A program made the position numbers and the translations under genes. Below the pieces are notes generated by a model. That model searched no databases. It was not told the DNA's origin and worked only from the letters and a program-made list of their open reading frames with translations. This document shows, in pieces, positions 32,330 through 42,426 of a stretch of 64,000 bases of DNA. Every line of letters starts with the position of its first letter. The first letter of the stretch is position 1. The DNA is taken from contig CM114271.1 of NCBI GenBank assembly GCA_050084515.1, forward strand, positions 16,430,001 through 16,494,000, written 5' to 3'. The stretch comes from Blasia pusilla (lineage: Eukaryota; Marchantiophyta; Marchantiopsida; Blasiales).

Positions 32330-34420
32330 GTTATTATCTCTTGTTCCGTGACTCTAGTTTTGAGTGACATAGCCTCATTAACAATATTGGAACTCTTATT
32401 AGACATGGTTTTTGGATTCATGAAGATATTTCGGCTATTTTCTACAATTGAAAATAACTTTTGGAATTTTGATGGAATCTCCGGATAATCAATCAATAAC
32501 CTCCTCCCCAAATGGTTGCATACTTCATTGTGTTCCTATATTATGAAATTGCTAAATTCTTCAAAATACCGTGGGTATGACTCTTTGAAATATATACATC
32601 CTCATAGAAGATGCTAGCATCTACTCATAGAAGTTATTGAGCTTCATCGTCTCATTAACATTATAAAAAATGAACGTAGCTAAATCTGGCTCTTGCTGAA
32701 AAACCAAAAAATTAAGGCAAAAAGGATCCCAAAGATGCTTGCATGCTAAACCCATATCCCATCTTTAACAATGGTTGATGTGGGTCTTGATCTTTTAGAT
32801 GACCTCCCTATAGACTGTAGTTGTGAAAGCCCCTTTACACCATCTTGAGAACACACTCGACTAGACCATCTATCTTAGGATGATATTATGATATCCTATG
32901 ATGGTCGATAAATGCTTTATCACGGAAGATTTGAAACTCCCCGTAAAGCTTGAGGCTATGGTACGTCAACATTTATGCTAGTGTCACATACTAACTCATG
33001 CTATCTATGTGTCTTGTATTCTATCGATTACCATTGAGACACCTAAATGGTAAGCTTGCTCACCATTTGCATCTATTATTGCCTTAGCAAGGGGGTTAGA
33101 GGGAGATGGGAAGGTACTATACATGTACTATTCTTGTGGCATATGGTTGAAGTTGCATTAGGGTTTAGATTCATTCCACTTGCGTAACTTTAGGCTCGAG
33201 GAGAGAAGCTTGTAGAGTTCATGATGTACAATGAGTGCAAATTTTAGTAGAGCAATATGATAGTATTTAACCGTGGATGCAACTTTTAGATAAGAAGTAA
33301 TCCACGTATATCATATGTGATTTATTTGAGTGATTGTCCAATTTTCTTCCAACAACTAAATACTTTGATGAGAAATTTATATATTGCTCCCTCACTCACC
33401 ATGTGGGGGAATGCAACCAACTCTATCCACTTCGAGAAGTTCTCGACCATCACCAACATTTATCAATTATGGAATTTTGTCAATAATTAAGGGCTTGAAA
33501 TTAAAATCCAAAGTCCATTTGTAGCCTAAACTCATTATTGGAAGTGGATGTAATTGTACATGTGAAGTTGGAGCATTTAATGATGCAAAAAAAAGGCAAT
33601 GTGTCAAGCTTCCCTATAAGTTTGTTGGATCCCATCAGCTCGTGTCAATGGTTGATCATCAAGGAGTTACCAAACAAGAACATCTAGAATGGATGATGAT
33701 CCACACTACAATGAAACACTCTCCCTTATTCAAGTTTTATTTCACCTCATCAACATTTTTTAGCGGCTAGCCTAAGCCACTATAAATTCTCTATCATGAT
33801 CGTCATGTTGAGTAAGAACCGTTCCAAATCTCATTAGACTCTTATCTGTATATATTTCGAAATTATCCCTTGTAATTGATCTCCGCAAGATAAACGTGGC
33901 CTCCGATAATTCCTTAAAAATTTTAAATACTCTCTCTTACTCATCTCCCCACTACCACTTTTGATCCACTTTTGTAAATAAGGTTAGAAGTTTTGCAATC
34001 GCAATGAATCTCTTGACGTATCATCGATATAAGTTTTCCAATTCCATGAATGCACAAACTTGACTCACATACATAGGGCATGTAATGCGTGAGATAGGCC
34101 CTACCTTCTTTTTATGAACACCAATTCCACTTGGGTATATCATATGACCCCAGTTGAATGGGTGAGATAGGCCCTACGTTCTTTTTATGAACACCGATTC
34201 ACTTGGGTATATCGTATGACCCTAGTTCTCAATCTGGTCATAGAAGAACCTACACTTGTGTGGATGTAGCTTCACCTCATGTGATTGCAATGTAAATAGC
34301 TCTACAAGGTATTGCTCATCACAACGCAACAATTGGCGGTACGTTGCAGATACAGACATCATGACATGATACTCGATCAAGTAGAGTGGCTACCAATCAC
34401 TATGCATGGCAAAGAAAAAG
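32330..34420 (-). pseudogene. Ancient antisense Ty3/gypsy pol relic, same family as the element at 56.9-64 kb
   Basis: On the minus strand, blocks occur in pol order. RT: LQSHEVKLHPHKCRFFYDQI near 34250, then VCAFMELENLYR and LFTKVDQKW near 34030-33960. Integrase: MLVMVENFSKWIELVAFP near 33450, a decayed DxG-E segment and YHPKIDGLVECV near 32870, MGYGFSMQASLGSF near 32760, and YATIWGGGY then IRRFHQ near 32500. Each aligns with the matching block of the right-hand element. Frames are broken many times and the sequence has become AT-rich. No methyltransferase or PHD finger is visible at the ends. Coordinates are approximate. Confidence 0.8.
34089..34225. repeat. Local tandem duplication inside the relic
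   Basis: GTGAGATAGGCCCTAC, TTCTTTTTATGAACACC and ACTTGGGTATATC(A/G)TATGACCC occur twice, about 76 bp apart, with a few differences. It interrupts the antisense reverse transcriptase relic and so arose after insertion. Confidence 0.85.
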
Positions 34421-37080
34421 TTGAAACTCAAACCTATCAATAAAAAAAAACTCAAACCCATCATAAGGCGGCCAATGCATGCTTATTTGGTGAATATTGA
34501 TCGATAATGAGACAAGAGTCCGAGTCACGATATCAACAATAGCAATGAATGATGGTCAATGACTTAGAATTGTAGATGGTCACTAGTGTTGCATGGCCAT
34601 ATCCGACAACAATGAAAAAAAAAGGCGACGAAGGGCGAAAAAGTGGCAATGATGATGGCTGAATATTTTTTATGGAGGCCCTTAAAATATCAACAACAAG
34701 CCTACGGTGGATGATGATTCGCTGAAAGGTAGGTGTGTGGTTGACTAATGGAAGAAAGTGAAATAGTGACAGTTACAAGCTAGGAAAAAGGGGATGAGAA
34801 ATGGGGAAAATGGATAGATGGAATAGTGATGGGTGCAAGCATGTATACACTTGTCAATATAGGCAAAATGCAAGGGCGACCAAAATTTGAGTGGAGGGTG
34901 AACCAGGTCAGTTGCTATGCCATGAGGTCATGAGTATTGCGACTACAAGATGACCTTGATTGCGATATGCTTGGAAAAAATGGCATATTGGTAGCCAATG
35001 CTTCTTGATATGCTGTTGAAAAGCCACTCCATGCAGTTTGGGACTACGAGGGAAATAAGGGGAGGGTGGCTTGAAGGTGGCCCCCTCCCTTCGATCTCCC
35101 AATGCCCTTTTTTGATGAACTACTTGAGGTTCCCCTACAATTTTGGGTCAATCTCTCACAAAAGAATATGTTACTTACAACCCCCCACACAAGTTTTTCC
35201 ACTCCACTACCCTCCAAATTAAAATGTGAACTTTTCACTCAATATATGACCCTTCAAATAACTATGTACTCCAAAAACTTCTAATTTGTTCTCCCACATA
35301 GTAGAATTGGCTGGCCCTACACGCCCAGATAAAAATAGCATGTCGTTTGAATGAAAAAATGTGTGGCTCCGTATACTCCAATACCAAGACCTTAGAACGA
35401 TTTTATTTATTTTTGGCCTAAGATCTACTTATAGCTCTCTCTTTTTCCAACATAGGATAAAAAATTATACATATATCTATTTTTAAATTTTTAAATGATT
35501 ACTATTTTAATATTAATTTATTCTATTAATCAAAGGTGCTCTATTATTAGGATAATATCATAGGTGTGAAATGTGTCATATTATGAACTAAGTGATTTCA
35601 AAATAAAGTGTATAGTTTAGAGGTGAAGTAGAGTATTAAAAGAGCTTGGGAGGAAATTTTCCTTTTTAAAGAGAAAGAAAATGAAGTGGATGAGGTTTTC
35701 TTTTTTATTTTTCTAAAAATGTGAAGTTTTATTTCCTAAGTAAGGCGGTATGAGTGGAAGTTTCCAAAATGATACAAAAGGGCAACATAGACCATGGTGT
35801 AGTGCATAATAGTTAAGAAGGAGGAGTGAATTATTTTTCCTCTTTTAAAAATAGATAGATGGGAGATTGGAGCAGGACAAAGTTGAGAGGATATTAATTC
35901 AAATTTGTTTGTTCCGGAAACAAGGAAGTGTTAAGGGTGGATACAACGATTCATTTTAATTTCCCAATGATAAAAATTTAGATATTAGTTAAGTGAATGA
36001 GGAAATTTTATTTCTTCTACTTCCATGACCATGCTACTCACGGTGAGGATATTCTTTTTTTAATGTTTTAAAATTTTATTTAAATAATTTTCTTCTTTGG
36101 TCCTAAACCCTTAATAAACTTCCATGTCTCCACTCTCTTGTCCTAAATAATTTGATGTCCTCCTCCAAATTTTACATCCACCAATGTGTCAAACCTCAAG
36201 AGAAAATTCAAAATCAAAATAGTACAAAATCTTACTGTACATGCCATGTCGACAATGATAATATGGGTGAAATAAGAAAAGTGAAGGAGAGGGGAGGTTT
36301 TTTTAATCAAGCAAGTTTATTCGTTTTTCTTAAATAAGTAGGTAGGAGTGGGAAGTTTCCAAAGGGAAGCTAGAAGGGGAGGGGCATAGAAAAGGTGGAG
36401 GAGAAGTAAAGTTTAAAATGAAGAGGTGGAATACATAAGAGACAAGAAGGGGGGATCCATGTTTTTCAATATTGATCTATTCTATTATCGAAAGGTATCC
36501 TTTTCTCTTCGTTGCGACATAATATGATACAAGTTCTATTACAAGACAAAAAAAACTTCAAAATAAACCATTACTAATCTATGTTATTACCTATGTTAAG
36601 GATAAAAGATTGTAAATTGGTCTTAAAACATCAAATGTCCTTTTCTTCGGAAAAATAAGATGTTTTTTGTCATTAATGTTTACTTATAAGTTGCCTTCGT
36701 ATATACAAGTGGGATTATTTCTTATGAAAGAAGCAATCTAAATCTTTATCAATTTATTGCAACATTTTTGTGTGTGTATCTTGACAGATACTTTGATTAC
36801 TTTCAATGTTTATATTATTCTTTTCTTTCTTAGTTTCTTTCCTTAAAATTGGATCTTATATGCAATCCACATCACTCCAATAATCAATGTGTGGCCCTTT
36901 TTTTATGGAATGGGTAAAAACGTGTGAATGGATGCCAAATTTAATATAAGTACACACGAGCCTAGAAATTTCAGGTTTGTATCCATGTGGTGGGATTAGA
37001 ATGGCATTTGATGGAAGAATGGCATGAACAACAAAATCTTAAAAAAATATTCCAAAGAATGTCTTTATGAAAATGTATTA
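34421..37080. other. AT-rich sequence, nothing recognised
   Basis: No frame above 75 codons and no family recognised. Contains poly-A/T tracts and short AT-rich repeats only. Confidence 0.5.
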
Positions 37081-37200
37081 TCTATATAATTAAAAGAGGA
37101 TGGGGTTAGAGGAAACCCTTCCTTCGTGTGACACCTGCTCCCTTTTAAGATCCTTCTATCTCTGACATTTGTAAGTTTTAAGACCCTTCTATTATTAACA
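37081..37200 (+). mobile_element. Helitron head, partial
   Basis: TCTATATAATTAAAAGAGGA follows an A and resembles the 5' end of the Helitron at 38258-38411 (TCTATAATAATTAAA then AAAAGAGGA). A GG..CC inverted segment and TCGTG.TGACAC follow, in the same layout. No 3' terminus was identified, so the right limit given is arbitrary. Confidence 0.4.
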
Positions 37201-37914
37201 CATGTCATTTAAGGATAATTAAATGAAGAGAGAAAACTATCTAACCCAGATAACATACTTGTTTTCTATGAGATGTGATTGCAACTCATTCCATGTAATA
37301 TTTTTCCTGAGTGATGCACTCACTTGATCGATGGAAATGAAAATACTTCACAAATGGAGAATATAATGAAAGCATTACATCCGACATAGGTTGAAATTAT
37401 AAAGTTGAAAAATAAACAATAAAGATAAGTCTTTGCTTAAATATATGAAGAATCATGAGACTCTAATTTTGATTTTTATCTCTTCCCTTATTAAGTAAGA
37501 AAGAATTCAATTATCCTTATTTTTCCTACCTATCTCTTAATTAGTAAAAAAATGATTCATTTTGATCCAAAGTTTGTCTCAAACTATTCTTTAGAAGTCC
37601 CTCACCATTCAAAGCTTTAAATTTTTTAAAATAATTTTCATCTTTTAGAAAAATATTGGAATTTCCAATATTTTGATATTATATTTATATTTTTTTATAA
37701 ATTAAGATTTAATTTCCCTTCCAAAATTAAGTTGAAATTGGAATTTTTGTTTTTTTCTGAATATTTAAATAAATAATTTAATTTTGAAAAAACAATTAAC
37801 ATGAGAAAGACTCCTATCTTTAGATGAAGATTTTCTTTAAAATTTTTAAATTATTGGAACATCCTTTCTATTTAAATTTTGTCAGACTTTGAAAATCTTC
37901 ACACGTGGCCTTCA
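37201..37914. other. AT-rich sequence, nothing recognised
   Basis: Low-complexity AT-rich DNA without recognisable frames. Confidence 0.5.
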
Positions 37915-37923
37915 CATGGGAAC

Positions 37924-38233
37924 CTTTGAGACCCGTTGCCTTGTAGGCAACGGGTCTCCATAGCTCTGCAGCGCGTCCAGGAAAATGGGTTTCTGCGGCG
38001 GGCTCAGGCGATTGGAGACGCCATGCTAGAGGTCCACTTAGTAATAATCATAGTTCTCTAGGTGTTGCTGATATTATCTCTGTTGTTGGTGATTTTGTTC
38101 GTTATGGGGAAGGCCCTTTCTTTCTCCTCGGGGCTGGTTCTGACCTCTTGAAGTCTATTTCTTGGCTCTCTATGCCCCCTCTTTTGTATCGTGATGGGTT
38201 TCCATCCTTCTTCTACATATATTTTATTTCTCT
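37924..38233 (+). mobile_element. 5'-truncated non-LTR copy with target duplication
   Basis: From 37941 (TTGTAGGCAACGGGTCTCC) to about 38230 it aligns with 14910-15200, the last coding part and 3' UTR of the non-LTR element at 13.5-15.2 kb. CATGGGAAC occurs at 37915-37923 and again at 38234-38242, a 9-bp target-site duplication. Between the left repeat and the element, GAGACCCGTTGCC (37928-37940) is the exact reverse complement of 37946-37958, a snap-back structure at the 5' junction. Confidence 0.9.
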
Positions 38234-38257
38234 CATGGGAACATCCATCGAATATGA

Positions 38258-38411
38258 CTAGTAAAATACACGGGTGAAAATCACCCGTTTCTTAATTTAA
38301 ATTCAATGACCATTTTATTAATTCGAGTCTATTTTCCACGTGAAAAGCCACAATACATACGTGTCATCACGAGAGGACGGACCCGTCCTCTTTTGATTTA
38401 ATTATTATAGA
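38258..38411 (-). mobile_element. Non-autonomous Helitron, 154 bp, complete termini
   Basis: On the minus strand starts TCTATAATAATTAAA after A and ends CTAG before T. The 3' hairpin is perfect: 8-bp stem ACGGGTGA / TCACCCGT with a 3-base loop (38270-38288), 8 bases from CTAG. A second perfect palindrome, GAGGACGG-AC-CCGTCCTC (38373-38390), lies near the 5' end. It sits only 15 bp from the non-LTR insertion. No coding capacity. Confidence 0.85.
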
Positions 38412-41325
38412 TGACGATGATACGTGTAACTCTCCCACTCAACTCGGGAAGGTGTGTAGTCCTTGAATGAGGATGTTTAATCGAGAGTCTTGATTAGAAA
38501 GATAGATGACGATGATGGAAAACCCATCGAAGTACAAAAGGGGACTCAAAGAGTCCCACTCAACTCAGAAAAGGAAGGTGGGCATTCCCCCTTGAAATTC
38601 ATGAGGATGACAATATGTAGCTTGACTATTCTAAGTCTTGATTAGTGGGCATTATTTCCTCCCGCATTATTGCGTCCTGCCAATGAGATCGCTCATCAGT
38701 TACTGCCCTAGGGCACTGGAGATCCTCGTGAAATGAGCTCACACGAACTACTTCATGCGCCAAAGGAACCCGAGACCGAACGAACGGTAACCCCGGTTAG
38801 TCCACGACTGACCGCGCAGATTGGGCAGCTGCGTAGTGCGCAGGACGACCCGGGGGCGAGATCAGTATCCCTCGCGTACGAACCATAGGTGAGGAATGAC
38901 GGGTCCCGGTGCAGTCTTCTCATACGGACCCGGTCCGACCGTATGCGTGGATGTGAACGGCTACTGCAGTAGAATGTAGGGTTCATAAATGCGACAGACG
39001 TACTTACTCCTCCGTCCAGGAACATGGATGCCCCTTCCTTCTGCTTAGGGTTTAGTGAGCCGTAAGCGTCTCAATCCGCGCGGGGAAGAGGAGTTTCTCG
39101 TCGTGTGTGCGTGTGCTGGGATCGAAGTCGAGCACGAAGAAAGAAGAGGCATGCACACTGCGAATCAGCCACGAGCACGAGCGCGTGGTGGTCGTCGTCT
39201 ACTGTCGCAGGGACGCAGAGCAGGAGGAACAGTGGGATGGGATTTGAGCTGGATGATGGTGAGAGCGTTAATGAAATCCAGCCTCGGGTAGCCACGATAG
39301 GTTGGGCGGATCGAGAACCTGTCTGCTGTGGAGGTAGGGGTTCACGGTGCAAGCTCTTGATTTAGGCAATCAGTGTGGATCATGTGCGAGGCACTGAAGT
39401 CATGAGCCCACCTTGGAGACCAAGTCCATGGGCATAGCTGGTACAGGGGCTTGTGCAAGCAGGGTAGCACACCTGTTTATCACGCTTGCTTGCGCAGAAC
39501 CTGTGCCTGGCACGCGCTCTTGTTCCTCCATTTTTACGCCAGGCGCATTGGTTGTGCATGCGTAGTGGAGGCGGTTAAGAGAGCGGCGATGGAAGTCGAG
39601 TCAGAGGGCATCGTGTTCAGGCATTTTGGAGGGTTTTGGAGATGCGGTTTTAAAGAGAGAAGCCTTGCCTCCAGAGGGATCCTTACACATGTGTGCCGGA
39701 CTTGAAATAGAGAGAGAGAGAGAGAGAGAGAGAGGTGCAATTGTTTGCCAGGTCCCCACTGTAAATGTGAGGGGTTGACGCAGATCATGATCACATGTCT
39801 CGATCATGGGATGCACTGAAATTTTTTGGAGCTTTTGAGATCATCTCCTTCGTTTTCTTGTGCTCGTGCAGTTTGTCTTTCTCGACGGTTCTGCGAGACC
39901 CGCCCATTCTTCTTGTTCTCTTATTGAGCATGGTGAGAAAACATCCCGACGAACTTTTGCATTATTGCTGTCGACGTCGTGGTGAACTTGGAACAAACGC
40001 CCGCTTTCCTGCTTTCCGTCACTCTTACTGTGGACGACTCCCAAAAGCAGTTCCTAGAATCTTGACAATGGGTGCTCCTGACTGTGTCTAGTGAAGGTGT
40101 AATTCCTTGCCGTCTTGTTCTCCGTTGTGACAAGAATTGAATACGTACGGTTTGCATTTTCTATAGTTCAGAAGCACGCCGTGCCAAGCTAGGTGAAGGC
40201 CATTGCCCGACTTAATCTTCCTTTCTTCTCCTCTGCTCATTGACTTCTCTTTTGTTGTCGAGGTCTTCGTCTGTTTCCCGAGTCACTTAGGACTTGCAGC
40301 ACAGAATAGGTTGAACACTGTGCCCTGCGACAGTCCCAGGCATTCTAGAGCTTCCGCAATGCACCATCTGATAAGTTTCAGAGACCTCCAGATTCCGATT
40401 TCGTCTTACTAAACGTGGGCAACGAATGGGAACGTTCAATTCGGCTACCTGCAAAAGATCTGCGTTTGTACAGACCCGAGAATGGAAACTGCGAAGTCTG
40501 GAATTTGTCGTAAACCGAGATTATCAACTTCCTTTCTATCAACTTACTTCAGTGAAGGCTCGTGTTGAGCACGAAAGACTCAAATCCCCCGGACAGAAAA
40601 GAGTGCGACATCGTCACTTTGAATTATTGGTCCTCCCCCCCTCCGCGTTCGGTCACTTGAAACCGCTGATACCTTGAGGCGAAGGCCGTTGCATCAACCA
40701 TTCCTACCATAGCCCAATAGCTCAAGTTCGATCTGGAACTCGCGCGAGTTGCCTTGTAACAAAGAAATTGCATGAAGTTTATGTGTGGAATACAACGAAC
40801 TTACTATCTATGACAACTTAACACCGAGGACGTCTGCTCAGTTCCGCACCATGATAATGGAGGTTGAGGACAGCAAATGACTATGCGCAGCTTTAACTTA
40901 AGCCTGAGACACAGCGACACATTCAGTTCGACTGTTGTCATAGGCGGTGCCCATTTGAGGGGACCTTAGTTCATCCATTTGAAAAGTGCATGGCGCCCCT
41001 TAACCACCACCTACCAACTACTGCAGGGGCCGCTATGCTAACATGCTTGCACGTTGTCCACCGTCTAGGTTCCTCACACTAGAAAGAAATGCAGATATTT
41101 GCTACTTTAGATTAAGAAGAGCATGATCCAAGTGCAAGGTACCAATCTTAAATCTCTGACCTCTAATCCTCTGCTATGAGCTTTACTAGTACCGGAGGAC
41201 GACTGGTGCTTCTCGGAGACTACAAAAGTGCCAAATTCGGAGATTTGACACCATATCTAGCAATATTGCCACTGCTGCTGCCGCATGAACGAAATCTGAA
41301 GTGGAGAGATGGGACGAGGAGAGCG
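38412..41325. other. Unassigned region left of the propeller gene
   Basis: GC-richer from about 38740. Frames up to 98 codons overlap on both strands and none is recognised. Holds a GA microsatellite at about 39709-39734. 41150-41325 is probably 3' UTR of the minus-strand gene that ends at 41326. Confidence 0.4.
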
Positions 41326-42426
41326 TCACAATCTCTTCTTGTTGTAACTCTTGTTGAATTGATTCATTTGGAACCTCCACACCAGTACGAGAACGCCGAA
41401 CAAACCTAAAATCATGAGTATCCAGAGAGGGCTATTCGCCGAATCGGCAGGAAACTCGATCTCCTGAATGTTGAAATCGTCGCGGCTGTTTCCTTTCCAC
41501 TGGTCGGAGAGATAACTCGCGAGCGTGTAGGTCTGAAGATCCCTTGCAACCGCACTGGTTGTGAGGACTGACGCATCCAACTTCACTTCCTCGATCACAG
41601 TTGCAGAACGCCAGAAATCTCTACTGCTTATCAACCACGCTGATGGTGCGGACACCACTACCAGCGATCCATCAGAGCGCAACGCCATGCCATCGGCTCC
41701 CGCCATCGTCACCTCTTTCACTATTGCCACCCTCTGCACCGACTTGTCGGACAGCTTCACCCTGATCAAAGCTCCCGAGTTTGACTGATCCACCAGCAGC
41801 AGCCCCTCATGATACACAATTCCATTCAGACCCGCATCGGCAAAGCCCGGCTGATCCCAAACTACAGGCTGCTGCTGCTCTACCGCGACCAACAAACTCT
41901 TCTTTCCGGATAATCCCACCTGCCAAATGGAATTGCCCCAAGTTTCTGTCACATAGGCATTTCCCTGACCGTCAACCGCAACGTCATTGAACAAAACTTT
42001 ACCCCCTCCATCTTCATCCAGGCGCACAATTAGGGTTCGGTTTTTGGTACCCAAATCGTAAGCGACCAAAGCGGCAAACTTCTTCTCGAGGCCCTGCCTC
42101 GGACCGCTCTGCACCACAGCCAGCACGCGGTTCCGTTTGGCATCTACACACACGCCATGGATGCGTGCTCTGCCTGCGTACTCCTCGTCATTCACGAACG
42201 TTTCCACCTCCCCTGCGTCGCTCACACTCATCAGCTTTCCATGTGGTCCTGTCGATCCCACGATGAATCGGCTGTGCTTCTCGTCCCAATCGAAGCTTTC
42301 TGGAAACAACTGCGGTGCTTTGTACTCGATTCGGTGCAGCTCCGCCTCCACCACGCCTAGCACCGTCAAAGCCCATAGCAGCAACGCGAGCGCTCTCGTC
42401 CCTTTTCCTCCCACCATCCCACCCAC
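41326..42426 (-). CDS. SMP-30/gluconolactonase-like beta-propeller, membrane-anchored
   Basis: A 366-residue, intronless protein. Residues about 10-28 (ALALLLWALTVLGVVEAE) form a signal peptide. The body carries propeller repeats typical of the SMP-30/gluconolactonase/LRE-like superfamily (calcium-dependent phosphotriesterase type): PESFDWDEKHSRFIVGS, RIHGVCVDAKRNRVLAV, LFNDVAVDGQGNAYVTETWG, DAGLNGIVYHEGLLLVDQ and ADGMALRSDGSLVVVSAP. A single membrane helix (LWILMILGLFGVLVLVW, about residues 335-352) and a short basic tail close the protein. It should face the lumen or outside of the cell with the tail in the cytosol. Substrate is unknown. The start ATG is followed at once by the signal peptide, which supports it; a telo-box-like CCCTAAACCCT lies just upstream (about 42455). 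Confidence 0.88.
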   Translation of the reverse strand: MGGMVGGKGTRALALLLWALTVLGVVEAELHRIEYKAPQLFPESFDWDEKHSRFIVGSTGPHGKLMSVSDAGEVETFVNDEEYAGRARIHGVCVDAKRNRVLAVVQSGPRQGLEKKFAALVAYDLGTKNRTLIVRLDEDGGGKVLFNDVAVDGQGNAYVTETWGNSIWQVGLSGKKSLLVAVEQQQPVVWDQPGFADAGLNGIVYHEGLLLVDQSNSGALIRVKLSDKSVQRVAIVKEVTMAGADGMALRSDGSLVVVSAPSAWLISSRDFWRSATVIEEVKLDASVLTTSAVARDLQTYTLASYLSDQWKGNSRDDFNIQEIEFPADSANSPLWILMILGLFGVLVLVWRFQMNQFNKSYNKKRL

